The notes under the pieces: generated by a model
The model's input: the letters and a program-made list of their open reading frames with translations, nothing else
Told to the model about the DNA's origin: nothing
Database searches by the model: none
In this document: positions 17,583 through 26,922 of the stretch, one piece after another
How positions within the stretch are numbered: the stretch's first letter is position 1
How the letters are laid out: every line of letters starts with the position of its first letter
Position numbers and translations under genes: made by a program
Assembly: GCA_949740725.1 (NCBI GenBank)
Contig: CATJIO010000076.1
Span: forward strand, 1-51,033
Source: an uncultured Lachnospiraceae bacterium
Lineage (GTDB): Bacteria > Bacillota > Clostridia > Lachnospirales > Lachnospiraceae
Direction of reading: 5' to 3'
Length of the DNA stretch: 51,033 nucleotides

Positions 17583-19298
17583 ATGGAAAAGAAGAAAAAA
17601 GGATCAAAAAGGAAAACAACACTTCAGCAGGCGTTAAGAACGCTGGTGGCGGTGGACAGCATTATCTTCTTCCTGATTGCAGGGAGCGGTATGGCGCTAT
17701 CCTACGGCATGTACAAGCGGAGCATGGAAAAGGAGGCGGGAAACCGGTATCAGGCCTCCTTTTCCAGCATTGAAAATACATTGCATTTTATCGAAAATAT
17801 TGCCTTCCAGATTACCAATGACAAGACGGTTCGCAGGGCCCTCTCTGCCATGAATCAGCAGAGTGATGACCGGTATCCCCTTCTGGATGAGCTGTACTAC
17901 CGCATCATCACCAGCTCCCTTGTGGCTAATGACGCGGTGACCATCCTTGTCACTGACCAGGCAGAGCGCCAGTATGGGACAGGAAGCCTGACGGAAAATT
18001 TTTCTGAGGAGGAGATAAAGGCTTCCATGGAGCTCTTTGCAAAGCGGGGCAGCCGGTGGGATCCGATCTGGTTTGCCAGGGAAGAGGCGGGGGAGCTGAT
18101 ATACGGGCGGGAAATATATCAGGGGCCCTTTGTAGGACAGATCCCCCTTGGCCGGATCTATATCCGGGTAAATTTAGATAAGCTGAAGGCAGAAGGACGG
18201 CCTTATGGCCCACCCGATGAAAACCTGGTGATCCTTTACGAGGGACGGCCAGTGTATTCCAAAGCGCGGGAGGTATTCACCTCTCCGGAAATCTTGGAAG
18301 ATATCCGGCAAAACCCACGCTATTTTGTAGCGGAGGCGGCTTCCGATTTTGCCGGGGTGGCGTACCTGGGCTATCAGCCCTATGCTGTGCTTTTAACCTC
18401 TACCAATACGCTGCTGATTTTTTTCACAGCGGCAGTGCTGATGATTGTGGTCGTCTCCTTTTTGGCAACCGCCAAGGTGGTGCGCCAGGTCACGGCGCCT
18501 ATCGGGTATCTGGAGCGGCAGATGAAGATGGTGGAAAAGGGGGATTTTTCAGCTCAGATTTCTTTAGAGCGGCTGGGGACGGGGATCTGGGAGCTGGAAA
18601 AGCTGGCGATGAATTTTAACTTGATGATAGAGGAGATCAACCGCCTGGTTCAGGACAATTACCTCCGTGCCCTCAAGGAAAAAGAGTATCAGCTAAAGGC
18701 TCTCCAGTCTCAGATCCATCCCCATTTTCTCTATAATGCCTTAGACACCATCAACTGGCTGGCCATGGACTGTGAAAAGCCGGAAATTTCCAGTATGGTT
18801 CAGGCTTTGGCCGCCATTTTCCGGGAGTCCACTAACCAGAAAAATTACTGGATTCCTCTGCGGGAGGAATTGGCGCTGGTATCCTCTTACATTACCATTC
18901 AGAAAATCCGCCTGGAGGATCGCCTGGAGGTATGCTTTTCCATTCCACCGGAGTGTATGGAGCTTTCCCTGCCAAAACTATCCCTTCAGCCCATTTTGGA
19001 AAATTCCATAAAATATGGGGCGGAGCATGCCATGACACCCTGCGTAATCCATGTGGATGCCAGAGAGAAGGGAGGGCGGCTGGTGATCCGAATCTGGGAC
19101 AATGGCCCGGGCATCCCGCCAGCCACCCTCTGCCAGCTGAGAAATCAGGAGCCCAGGGAGAGTACAGGAGTAGGGCTGATGAATATTGGGGAGCGAATCC
19201 AGATGCTGGGAGGAGAAGGAAGCAAGATGCAGATCTACAGCGGGAAAAAAGGTACGCTGATCTGCCTGGTTATCGCTCAGCCGGGAGGTGAGCTGTGA
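17583..19298 (+). CDS. Sensor histidine kinase, YesM/LytS type
   Basis: 571 residues. One membrane span lies at about 21-44, an extracellular sensor domain at about 45-275, and a second span at about 276-298, followed by a HAMP linker (TAPIGYLERQMKMVEKGDF). The His_kinase domain has ALQSQIHPHFLYNALDTINW with the phosphoacceptor H381, and the ATPase part has NSIKYG and WDNGPGIP. This architecture is that of YesM kinases that sense extracellular carbohydrate, often through the binding protein. The TGA overlaps the start of the response regulator gene. It probably controls the upstream transporter genes. Confidence 0.92.
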   Translation: MEKKKKGSKRKTTLQQALRTLVAVDSIIFFLIAGSGMALSYGMYKRSMEKEAGNRYQASFSSIENTLHFIENIAFQITNDKTVRRALSAMNQQSDDRYPLLDELYYRIITSSLVANDAVTILVTDQAERQYGTGSLTENFSEEEIKASMELFAKRGSRWDPIWFAREEAGELIYGREIYQGPFVGQIPLGRIYIRVNLDKLKAEGRPYGPPDENLVILYEGRPVYSKAREVFTSPEILEDIRQNPRYFVAEAASDFAGVAYLGYQPYAVLLTSTNTLLIFFTAAVLMIVVVSFLATAKVVRQVTAPIGYLERQMKMVEKGDFSAQISLERLGTGIWELEKLAMNFNLMIEEINRLVQDNYLRALKEKEYQLKALQSQIHPHFLYNALDTINWLAMDCEKPEISSMVQALAAIFRESTNQKNYWIPLREELALVSSYITIQKIRLEDRLEVCFSIPPECMELSLPKLSLQPILENSIKYGAEHAMTPCVIHVDAREKGGRLVIRIWDNGPGIPPATLCQLRNQEPRESTGVGLMNIGERIQMLGGEGSKMQIYSGKKGTLICLVIAQPGGEL

Positions 19299-20872
19299 TG
19301 AGCTATCGCGCGCTGTTAGCCGATGATGAGCCGGTAATTGTAAAAGGGCTGATGAAAATGGAAATTTGGAAGTCTATGGAGATTCTGCCAGTTCCAGCCA
19401 TGACGGGCATCCAGGCCCTGGCTCTTCTGAAAGAACAGGAATTTGACTTGGTTATCACGGACATCCGGATGCCAGAGATGGATGGACTGGAGCTGATCGC
19501 CAGAATACGGGAAACGAATCCGGACATCCCCATTATCGTGTTGTCTGGTTATGACTGCTTTGACTATGCCAGAGAGGCAATCCGATATCACGTGACCGAT
19601 TATCTCTTAAAGCCTATTTCTCAGACTGAACTTGGGGAGATTATTACCAGGCTGATCTGTGAGATACAGGGGAAGCGGGAGAAACGGATCCGGGAAGAGA
19701 TGAGGAAAAGCCAGGGAATGGCAGAGGGCTTTGGCTCCGCGTCTTCTGGATGGGGAGGAGATGAGGGAAGACGGCTGGAACGGCAGCTGGAGCAGTATCT
19801 TATGACCGGGGAAATGGAAGTGGAGATTGCTTCCCACCTGGGACAAAATTTCTTCCTGGGCGAATGTATCCCCAAGGCAGGGAGCCGGCAGGAGGAGCGG
19901 TATTATGGAAGCCTTCTCCTGGAACGATTGCGGATTATTCTGGGAAAGGGGGAGGGGACGGCGGTCCTGTTCACGGATCACGCTGTTTTTGCCCTTCCCT
20001 CAGAACAGGATGCGTTTTCAGCCTTTCTGGAAGCCCTAAGAGCATGGGAAAAAACGTTGGAATGGACATTCTTTGTCTCCTGGCTTCCTATAGATGGGCA
20101 TAATTCCCTGCGCCGTCCCTACGAGAAGCTGTCAGAGCTGTCAGACTATGGCTTTTACTGTCATGACTTCCAGGTTTTATCCCCTGACTCCATCGAGGAA
20201 AAGCCAGGATCCCCGGACTTTTCCCGTCTGGAGGAGGCAGTCTGGCAGGAGCATCCAGTGGAAGCCTATGCCAGGCTCCAGGAAGCATTGGAACGATTAA
20301 AGGATTTGAATAAACGGCCGGCAGAAGCCAGGGAGTACTGCCTGAAGCTTTATCTGCGCCTGGCACGATATCCTTCCGGGCCAGTGGAAGATAAGGACTT
20401 GATGGAGCTTTTGATGATGAAACCAGACTCGGACTTTGAACGTTTGAGGGCAATGCTCTTCGGGATGTTAAGCCGTTGGGAAACCGGATGCCTGGAAAAG
20501 CGGATCGCAAGCTGCAGCGCCACGGTGCGCACAGCAATCCGCTATGTCCATCAACATCTGGGGGATGAACGTCTCTCCCTGGCAATGGTGGCTGGAAAGG
20601 AGCTGTTTCTTCATCCAGATTATCTGGGGAAGCTGTTTAAGAAGGAGACAGGCATGTCCTTTACCCGCTATGTGACTGAGTTGCGCATGGAGCGGGCCAA
20701 GGAACGAATCGAAGAGGATCCGGAGATTAAGGTATATGAGCTGTCAGAGGAAGTGGGCTTTGGAAACAGTCCCCATTACTTTGGGCAGATGTTCCGCCAG
20801 GTGTGGGGCTGTACGCCTACAGAATACAAGAAGGCCCAGAAAGAAAAGCGAAAGAAACCTATGGAACGGTAA
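19298..20872 (+). CDS. AraC-type response regulator, YesN type
   Basis: 524 residues from ATG 19298, seven bases after GGAGGTG (19284-19290); a GTG at 19295 is also in frame. The N-terminal receiver has acidic pair D9-D10, phosphoacceptor D55 in ITDIRMPEMDG and lysine in LLKPIS. A long middle region of about 280 residues has no recognised motif. The C-terminal AraC helix-turn-helix pair includes LSLAMVAGKELFLHPDYLGK and EVGFGNSPHYFGQMFRQVWG followed by TPTEYKK. Together with the kinase it should form a two-component system for the operon. Confidence 0.92.
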   Translation: MSYRALLADDEPVIVKGLMKMEIWKSMEILPVPAMTGIQALALLKEQEFDLVITDIRMPEMDGLELIARIRETNPDIPIIVLSGYDCFDYAREAIRYHVTDYLLKPISQTELGEIITRLICEIQGKREKRIREEMRKSQGMAEGFGSASSGWGGDEGRRLERQLEQYLMTGEMEVEIASHLGQNFFLGECIPKAGSRQEERYYGSLLLERLRIILGKGEGTAVLFTDHAVFALPSEQDAFSAFLEALRAWEKTLEWTFFVSWLPIDGHNSLRRPYEKLSELSDYGFYCHDFQVLSPDSIEEKPGSPDFSRLEEAVWQEHPVEAYARLQEALERLKDLNKRPAEAREYCLKLYLRLARYPSGPVEDKDLMELLMMKPDSDFERLRAMLFGMLSRWETGCLEKRIASCSATVRTAIRYVHQHLGDERLSLAMVAGKELFLHPDYLGKLFKKETGMSFTRYVTELRMERAKERIEEDPEIKVYELSEEVGFGNSPHYFGQMFRQVWGCTPTEYKKAQKEKRKKPMER

Positions 20873-20879
20873 AGGTTTA

Positions 20880-20910
20880 GGAGCCTGTGATGCAAATCAC
20901 AGGCTCCTTT
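20880..20910. terminator. Strong terminator between the response regulator and the convergent hydrolase gene
   Basis: GGAGCCTGTGAT (20880-20891) and ATCACAGGCTCC (20896-20907) form a perfect 12-bp stem capped by a GCAA tetraloop. It is followed by only three Ts on the + strand and by CTAAACCTTT on the - strand, so it may act in both directions. Confidence 0.75.
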
Positions 20911-20930
20911 GACCGATAAGAAATCGTGTC

Positions 20931-22103
20931 CTAGTTTGGATGAGCGACCGCGTCCTTGGAAGTGGACTTTGCCCGATAGCCCAGACGAGTATCTAAGAAG
21001 CTGACAGCCATGTCACCCCAATTCTCGCAGGCTACCGTGTAGCCGTCTACATAATTCTGAACGCCGGTAGCCATACCAAAGCCATGCCCCGCATCCGGAG
21101 CAAGCCAATAGGAAACTTCCGTATTCAGGCTCAGGAGAAATTGAAGGGCGGAAGCGGCTTCTGCTGCAAAGAATTCATCTTTCTGTCCAATGACGGTGAA
21201 AATGGGCGGGATATACTTCCCATTGAAATTCATATCCGGCCCTTCCGGCACGGAAACACCATAGATTGGCATGGCCACATCCAGGTTGGAATTAACCTTA
21301 TCTACCGCGTCGCATACATAGTCCGGATAATAGGTATCGGGTGTGGTCACGCCGTAGGCGTCGGAGATCTGCCTCATAATTGTCATACCGCCTGCAGAGA
21401 ATCCGACTGCGGCTACGGTCTCGCTCTTTCCAATGCCCAGCTGCTTTCCGTAGTAGCGAATATAGCGGATGGCGCGCTGAAGATCTAAGGATGCATCTAA
21501 AGCGGCATAGGGCTGTACACGGTACTGTAAAACAAAGGCGTTATACCCCTGGCTCCGGAAGTATTCTGCAACAGGATAACCCTCCACCTGATTGCAGCGA
21601 TGGGTAAAGGCGCCGCCAGAGAGCACGATGATATTCCCTTTTGCTGTACTCTGATCCGCTACAAGATAAGGCGCCAGAGAAGGACGGAAGGTTTTATTAT
21701 CATAGGAGACATCCCAGCCTTCATCGGACAGGGCAACGGCTTCATTGGGCATATGCTCGCCCCAGATATAGAGCAGTGTGCTCTGGGGATCTGCGACAAT
21801 CTGGGTCAGCGCAGTGCGCTTTGCTGTCAGCTCAGCTACCGCCGCAGCATCGCTGGCATAAAAACCGCCCTGGGTGCGCAATTTCCGGGAAAGGGTGTGG
21901 AAATCAACGTAAAACTGAGAAAAATCTCCTGCATAGGCCCCCGGATAATAGGCTACATAGTCCCGATCATATTGCAGCTCTTCCAATGCTGCGGCGGTAA
22001 CCTCTCCGTCAATAGACGGTGTCCTTGCCGCTGTTTCATCAGCAAATGCACAAAAAGAAGATAAAAAAACCATGGTCATCACCATTATCAGCAGTTTTTT
22101 CAT
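20931..22103 (-). CDS. Secreted alpha/beta hydrolase (esterase-like)
   Basis: 390 residues from the ATG at 22103. A cleavable signal peptide (MKKLLIMVMTMVFLSSFCAF) is predicted to be cut after A21. The hydrolase core has LSGGAFTHR (oxyanion strand, like HGG), nucleophile S236 in GFSAGG, D309 in GQKDEF and H340 in DAGHGFG, a complete catalytic triad. This resembles acetyl-xylan and other carbohydrate esterase-type or BD-FAE-like hydrolases. An upstream in-frame ATG at 22145 would add 14 polar residues before the signal and is less likely. Its place beside the sugar operon makes removal of acyl groups from a glycan a plausible role. Confidence 0.85.
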   Translation of the reverse strand: MKKLLIMVMTMVFLSSFCAFADETAARTPSIDGEVTAAALEELQYDRDYVAYYPGAYAGDFSQFYVDFHTLSRKLRTQGGFYASDAAAVAELTAKRTALTQIVADPQSTLLYIWGEHMPNEAVALSDEGWDVSYDNKTFRPSLAPYLVADQSTAKGNIIVLSGGAFTHRCNQVEGYPVAEYFRSQGYNAFVLQYRVQPYAALDASLDLQRAIRYIRYYGKQLGIGKSETVAAVGFSAGGMTIMRQISDAYGVTTPDTYYPDYVCDAVDKVNSNLDVAMPIYGVSVPEGPDMNFNGKYIPPIFTVIGQKDEFFAAEAASALQFLLSLNTEVSYWLAPDAGHGFGMATGVQNYVDGYTVACENWGDMAVSFLDTRLGYRAKSTSKDAVAHPN

Positions 22104-22181
22104 GTTAATGTTAAATCCCCCTTGCTTTTGTAATTTTTGGTACATACTCTGTTCGGCCGAATGGAGTTTTTGTAAAAAACG

Positions 22182-22201
22182 ATGAAAACAAACGTTTTCA
22201 T
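22182..22201. promoter_or_regulatory. Palindromic operator candidate for the hydrolase gene
   Basis: ATGAAAAC (22182-22189) and GTTTTCAT (22194-22201) form a perfect 8-bp inverted repeat around AAAC. It lies just downstream of the predicted - strand start of transcription. The half-sites resemble LacI/CcpA-family operators, but the centre is four bases wider than a cre site, so another repressor is likely. Confidence 0.6.
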
Positions 22202-22209
22202 TTAATGTT

Positions 22210-22238
22210 TTTATATCATATTAGGTAAACATTGTCAA
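22210..22238 (-). promoter_or_regulatory. Promoter of the secreted hydrolase gene
   Basis: On the - strand, TTGACA (22233-22238), a 17-base spacer and TATAAA (22210-22215). This is near consensus, so the strong promoter is probably held down by a repressor at the palindrome. Confidence 0.75.
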
Positions 22239-22325
22239 TATTTCCTTACGAATTTATAAAGTTTTGTGAAAATTTGCGTTCCTGCCCACCGGGAATATTC
22301 TGCGAGGCATTCCCGGACTCACCTA

Positions 22326-22354
22326 TTGACTGGGGATTCCCCAGGACATATAAT
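22326..22354 (+). promoter_or_regulatory. Promoter of the MATE transporter gene
   Basis: TTGACT (22326-22331), 17 bases, TATAAT (22349-22354). The predicted start of transcription is near 22361, which argues against the ATG at 22363 as start codon. Confidence 0.75.
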
Positions 22355-22392
22355 GGTAGCTGATGCTTTTAGAGAGGGAATGGAACACCAAG

Positions 22393-23742
22393 ATGAAACG
22401 TTATGAGATGGACATGTGCACAGGTTCTCTGTGGAAGAAGATTCTGATATTCAGCGTACCCCTGATGTTTTCAAATATCCTGCAGATTGTTTTTAATATT
22501 TCGGATGTGGCGGTGGTGGGGAAATTTGCTGGCCCTATCGCCCTGGGGGCTGTGGGCTCCACCAGCATTCTGGTTACGTTGTCCACTGGTCTTTTATTAG
22601 GCCTTTCCAGTGGCGTCAATGCCCTGACCGCTCTTTATATTGGCGCAAAGAACCGGGACGGGGTGAAAAAGACGGTGCACACCTCAGCTCTTTTGATGGC
22701 TGCTGCCGGATTGGCCATTATGGCCATGGGGATTATCCTTACCAGAACGATCCTGACGGCTATGCATACCAAGGAGGAGTTGATCGAAGGCGCGGTCTGC
22801 TATCTGCGAATCTATTTGCTGGGAACACCGGCTCTGGCAATGTTTAATTTTGGCAATGCGGTCTTGAGCGCCGCCGGGGATACCCGGAGACCCTTAAATT
22901 ATCTCACCCTTGCAGGAGTGGTAAATGTGGCGCTAAACCTGTTTTTTGTCATTGTTCTCCACATGGGGGTCATGGGAGTTGCCCTTGCCAGCATTATCTC
23001 CCAGTATATCTCCGCTGTGCTGGTGCTCCGTCTTCTCCTGAGCAGTGAGGAGATTTTTGCTTTGCGGATGAAGGGATTGAAGGCGGATCGGGATGTCCTC
23101 CGCCGGATCCTGCGGATCGGGGTGCCCTCGGCGATTCAGTATGCCCTTTTTGCGGTGGCGAATCTTTTTGTCCAGACCAGCGTGAATTACTTTGACCATG
23201 TGATGGTGGAGGGAAATTCCGCTGCCGCTAATTCCGATCCTCTGGTATACGACATGATGGCCGCCTTCTATACGGCCTGCACCAGCTTTATCGCCCAAAA
23301 TATGGGCGCCCGGGAGCGGGAGAGGATGCGCCAGAGCTTTTACATCTGCACAGTATATTCCTTTGGGCTGGGCCTGATTTTGGGAGTGGGGATCTATGTG
23401 TTCCGCTATCCTTTTCTGGCGCTGTTTACTAATGAGCAGCCGGTGGTGGATGCCGGCATCCGGCGGATCTCGGTTATGGCTTTGTCTTACTGCGTCAGCG
23501 CCTTTATGGACTGTACCATTGCCGCGTCTCGGGGACTGGGGAAAACCATTGTTCCCATGCTCATCGTCACCGCCGGCTCTACGGTATTCCGGCTGATATG
23601 GATATGGACGATATTTGCTCATTACCGGACCATTGAATCCCTGTACCTTTTGTATGTCTTTTCCTGGACAATTACAGGGGCTGCGGAGCTGGCATACTTT
23701 TGGAAAATATTCCGGGACGTGAGGTTTGCCCCAAACCAGTAG
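22393..23742 (+). CDS. MATE family efflux transporter
   Basis: A 449-residue, about twelve-span membrane protein of the MATE family, which exports organic cations or drugs using Na+ or H+. Characteristic segments are LWKKILIFSVPLMFSNILQ at the start, GAVGSTSILVTLSTGLLLG, NFGNAVLSAAGDTRRPL and SCVSAFMDC-like late helices. An in-frame ATG at 22363 would be nearly leaderless given the promoter at 22326-22354, so I prefer ATG 22393 with GAGGG at 22374-22378 (a long spacer of 14). The substrate is unknown. Confidence 0.9.
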   Translation: MKRYEMDMCTGSLWKKILIFSVPLMFSNILQIVFNISDVAVVGKFAGPIALGAVGSTSILVTLSTGLLLGLSSGVNALTALYIGAKNRDGVKKTVHTSALLMAAAGLAIMAMGIILTRTILTAMHTKEELIEGAVCYLRIYLLGTPALAMFNFGNAVLSAAGDTRRPLNYLTLAGVVNVALNLFFVIVLHMGVMGVALASIISQYISAVLVLRLLLSSEEIFALRMKGLKADRDVLRRILRIGVPSAIQYALFAVANLFVQTSVNYFDHVMVEGNSAAANSDPLVYDMMAAFYTACTSFIAQNMGARERERMRQSFYICTVYSFGLGLILGVGIYVFRYPFLALFTNEQPVVDAGIRRISVMALSYCVSAFMDCTIAASRGLGKTIVPMLIVTAGSTVFRLIWIWTIFAHYRTIESLYLLYVFSWTITGAAELAYFWKIFRDVRFAPNQ

Positions 23743-23762
23743 AGTTTTCCTTCAATATATGG

Positions 23763-23768
23763 TATAGT
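23763..23768 (+). promoter_or_regulatory. Possible extended -10 promoter of the YbaK gene
   Basis: TATAGT preceded by TG one base upstream (extended -10), with no clear -35 element. It lies about 25 bases before the ybaK start. Confidence 0.35.
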
Positions 23769-23793
23769 TATCATAACAAGGACAGGTGAAGCC

Positions 23794-24273
23794 ATGGAAG
23801 AAAAGACGAATGTGATGCGGATTTTAGAGCGGAAGAAAATCCTCTACCAGCCCCATTTTTACGGCGATACTGGAGCGGTCAGCGGGATAGAGGTAGCGCA
23901 GATTTTAAGGGAGGATCCGGCGAAGGTATTTAAGACGCTGGTGACTGAAGGGAAAAGCGGACAGCATTATGTGTTTGTGATCCCGGTGGAGAAGGAGCTG
24001 GATCTAAAGAAGGCGGCCAAGGCGGTGGGGGAAAAGTCTGTGGCCATGCTGAAGGCGAAGGAGCTTCTGCCTCTCACCGGATATGTTCACGGAGGTTGTT
24101 CCCCTGTTGGGATGAAGAAACCTTTTACCACGACTATTGATAAGCAGGTGGAAGGTCTGGAGGCGTTCTTTTTCAGCGGCGGGAAGATCGGCGTACAGGT
24201 GGAATTAGCCCCGGAGGATCTGCGAAAGGTGATTGCCTTCCAGGTTGCGGATGTGACGGCGCAGCCAGGCTGA
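23794..24273 (+). CDS. ybaK: Cys-tRNA(Pro)/Cys-tRNA(Cys) deacylase YbaK/EbsC
   Basis: YbaK hydrolyses Cys-tRNA(Pro), a product of ProRS mischarging, in the cytoplasm. The 159 residues have the family motifs: HFYGDTGAVSGIEVAQIL, the lysine-containing VFKTLVTEGK and YVHGGCSPVGMKKPFTT. Length is typical. ATG 23794 has CAGGTGA upstream. The next gene begins nine bases after the stop, so the two may be co-transcribed although the functions look unrelated. Confidence 0.92.
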   Translation: MEEKTNVMRILERKKILYQPHFYGDTGAVSGIEVAQILREDPAKVFKTLVTEGKSGQHYVFVIPVEKELDLKKAAKAVGEKSVAMLKAKELLPLTGYVHGGCSPVGMKKPFTTTIDKQVEGLEAFFFSGGKIGVQVELAPEDLRKVIAFQVADVTAQPG

Positions 24274-24282
24274 AAGAACCAT

Positions 24283-25437
24283 ATGACCGTTTATCAATTA
24301 ACACAAAAAATTACCATACTGCGTCTATTTTTCTTTGCCCTTCTCTGCGTCCCATTTCTTTGGGCCTGCGGTTATTCCAGAGAGGAAAAGGCCCGTATGG
24401 AGGAGATCCAGCGCCTAGGCCGGGAAAACGCGGTAAATTATGTGATGGAAAAATATGGGTTTATCCCGGAGGTTGACAATATTGAGCTGTGCATGGTTCT
24501 GGAGGATGGGGAACCTCTGCCCTGGGCCAACGGGAATGTACTGGCCTTTCTGCGCCGTGGGGAGGAGGCTTTTACCGTGGGGATCAGCGGTGAGGAGGCC
24601 ACCCTTGCGGGGGCGGATGATCTTCAATATGGCCTTATCTGCCAGGAGGCCAGAGAATACTTTCAGACATTGCTGGGGTATGACTTCCACGATTTTTATC
24701 TGGGATACTGGGAGGAATCCCCGCTGGGGTTTGCTTCCACAGCCCGTGAAGCCGGTCTGATCCATCGGTTCTACCAGCCTGGCAGTATTGAAGACTTTCT
24801 TCAGCAGTACCCTGCCAGGATACGGATCGACGACTGTAACGGGCAGGATTTGGAGGAATACCTAAAAGAACATCCGGAGGCCTGGGTTTTTTTACAAAAC
24901 TATGGGGAAAACTGGGGGATGAAGGCTCTTTTGATTTCCTATCGGAGCAGGGAGGATTACCAGAGGAGCAGCACCCATTCGTATAATGAAGGGGGCCCCA
25001 TTGCCTTTGACATTGGCAATGATGGGCTGTACATCCGATCTTATGCCGTCTTTTCGGAGGAGGAGCAGGTGGTCAGCCGCTTTGTGCTGCGGGAATACGA
25101 GAAAATAATTATCAGCAGCAGGGAACAAGGCGAGGGAAAAGAGCCGGTTATCTCGACGGGACAGGGGGAATGGATGGATCTGGGAGAAACCAAAGGCAGC
25201 CCTTGTTCCAAGGTCTACTCTGTGATCAGAGATGCGCCGGGAGAAATCACCGTCCACCTCCCAGAAGACGCTTTCCTGGGGAAAGGGACAAAGGTGTTTA
25301 TCCAGCATAATGATCAAGATCAGTGGCGGCAATATGAAGTAAAGTTGAACAGGACAATGGATAAACAATATCGATGGTTCACCTACTATGGTTATGGAAA
25401 GGGAAATGGGAATTTTGATTTTGCCATTTTTCCTTAA
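24283..25437 (+). CDS. Hypothetical lipoprotein
   Basis: I do not recognise a family. The 384 residues start with a hydrophobic segment ending in a lipobox (PFLWAC, C29), so it is a predicted lipoprotein exposed outside the membrane. Only one such export signal is visible and no further membrane span. Residues about 40-190 are rich in acidic and aromatic residues (for example YDFHDFYLGYWEE), and the last 100 look like a beta-rich domain with FIQHNDQDQWRQYEV. No catalytic motif is evident. It could be a Lachnospiraceae-restricted surface protein. It is short of an obvious ribosome site. Confidence 0.75.
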   Translation: MTVYQLTQKITILRLFFFALLCVPFLWACGYSREEKARMEEIQRLGRENAVNYVMEKYGFIPEVDNIELCMVLEDGEPLPWANGNVLAFLRRGEEAFTVGISGEEATLAGADDLQYGLICQEAREYFQTLLGYDFHDFYLGYWEESPLGFASTAREAGLIHRFYQPGSIEDFLQQYPARIRIDDCNGQDLEEYLKEHPEAWVFLQNYGENWGMKALLISYRSREDYQRSSTHSYNEGGPIAFDIGNDGLYIRSYAVFSEEEQVVSRFVLREYEKIIISSREQGEGKEPVISTGQGEWMDLGETKGSPCSKVYSVIRDAPGEITVHLPEDAFLGKGTKVFIQHNDQDQWRQYEVKLNRTMDKQYRWFTYYGYGKGNGNFDFAIFP

Positions 25438-25497
25438 CATTTAGGGGATTCTGATGGATTAAGAATCGTTGGATATCAGACGAAAGGCAGGCAATTC

Positions 25498-26922
25498 ATG
25501 GGCAAGAAACACACAAACCGCGCAGCCAGGAAAACTCCGTCCGGCCATCGGATCGCCGAGGTGGCTCCGGGCTCCATCGCCTGGCAGCTGGAACTGGAGC
25601 CAGGGGATCGGGTAATGGCCATCGACGGACATGAGATCGAAGACATTTTCGATTACGAATATTATACCGACAGCCCCGCGCTGACCATGACCGTGGAGAA
25701 GGTCAATGGGGAGGAATGGGAATTAGACATTGAGCATGATGATGAAGATCTGGGCATTACCTTTGAGAATGGACTGATGAGCGAGTACCGCTCCTGCGCC
25801 AACCAGTGTATATTCTGCTTTATCGACCAGATGCCTCCGGGGATGCGGGAAACCCTGTATTTTAAGGATGATGATTCCCGGCTTTCCTTCCTTCAGGGAA
25901 ATTACATCACCCTCACCAATATGAAAGAGAAGGACATTGACCGGATTATCCGCTTTCATCTGTCCCCCATCAATATTTCAGTGCACACCACCAATCCTCA
26001 GCTGCGCTGCAAGATGCTCCACAACCGGTTTGCCGGGGAAGCCTTGCAGATGATCGACCGGCTGTACCAGGCGGAGACGCCCATGAATGGGCAAATTGTG
26101 CTGTGCAAGGGGCTCAATGACGGACAGGAACTGGATCGAACTATTGGCGATTTGGTGCGGTATCTCCCCTGGATGGAGAGCGTATCCGTGGTGCCGGTGG
26201 GGCTCACCAGATTCCGGGAGGGGCTCTACCCCTTAGAAGCCTTTACCAGGGAGGACGCGGAGCAGGTGATTGACTTAATCGAGGACTGGCAGAGGCGGAT
26301 CTATGAAAAGCATGGGACCCATTTCATTCACCCAAGCGATGAATTTTACCTCTTGGCAGAAAGGCCCATGCCCGAGGAGGAGCGGTACGACGGGTATCTT
26401 CAGCTGGAGAACGGGGTGGGGATGCTGCGGCTTTTAGAGAATGAAGTGCGCCGCGCCTTGGAAGAAAGAGCGGATGACGGGGTGGAGGAGGAGATCTCCC
26501 TGGCCACGGGGCTGCTGGCCTACGAGAGCTTAAAGAGGTTTGTGGGCTGGGTGACGGATCGGTTTGCAGGAAGGAAAATCCATCTGTATCCCATTGTAAA
26601 TGAGTTCTTTGGCCAGCAGATCACCGTGGCCGGGCTTCTCACCGGACAGGATCTGATCCGCCAGCTGAAGGGGAAGGCCTTAGGCAACCGCCTTCTTCTC
26701 CCGGCTTGTCTTCTGCGCAGCGGGGAAGAGGTGCTTTTGGACGATATTACCTTGACCGATTTGGAAAATGCTTTACAAGTCCCGGTGAATATTGTAAAAT
26801 CAAGCGGATATGACCTGGTGAACGCCCTGCTGTATCCGGTGGAAAAGGAGGCGGCAGAGCATTCCCAGTATGAGCTAAGGGAACTGTATGATGAAATGGA
26901 CAGAAATATGGAGGAAACATGA
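25498..26922 (+). CDS. DUF512 family protein with PDZ and radical-SAM-type cysteines
   Basis: 474 residues. An N-terminal PDZ-like segment (about 15-80, with [20 protein letters not shown]) is followed by the cysteine motif CANQCIFC (C100, C104, C107), spaced C-x3-C-x2-C as in radical SAM enzymes, then the DUF512 domain ([20 protein letters not shown]). Family members (NifB-like or TIGR03279-like) are widespread in clostridia and cyanobacteria but lack a settled function. The stop overlaps the start of der by four bases (ATGA), so translation is coupled to a ribosome-assembly GTPase; a role in the same process is inference. Confidence 0.85.
   Translation: MGKKHTNRAARKTPSGHRIAEVAPGSIAWQLELEPGDRVMAIDGHEIEDIFDYEYYTDSPALTMTVEKVNGEEWELDIEHDDEDLGITFENGLMSEYRSCANQCIFCFIDQMPPGMRETLYFKDDDSRLSFLQGNYITLTNMKEKDIDRIIRFHLSPINISVHTTNPQLRCKMLHNRFAGEALQMIDRLYQAETPMNGQIVLCKGLNDGQELDRTIGDLVRYLPWMESVSVVPVGLTRFREGLYPLEAFTREDAEQVIDLIEDWQRRIYEKHGTHFIHPSDEFYLLAERPMPEEERYDGYLQLENGVGMLRLLENEVRRALEERADDGVEEEISLATGLLAYESLKRFVGWVTDRFAGRKIHLYPIVNEFFGQQITVAGLLTGQDLIRQLKGKALGNRLLLPACLLRSGEEVLLDDITLTDLENALQVPVNIVKSSGYDLVNALLYPVEKEAAEHSQYELRELYDEMDRNMEET

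Noticed and set aside
22363-22392. ATG 22363 as start of the MATE gene
   Set aside because: The predicted start of transcription is near 22361, so the message would be almost leaderless; ATG 22393 fits the family better.
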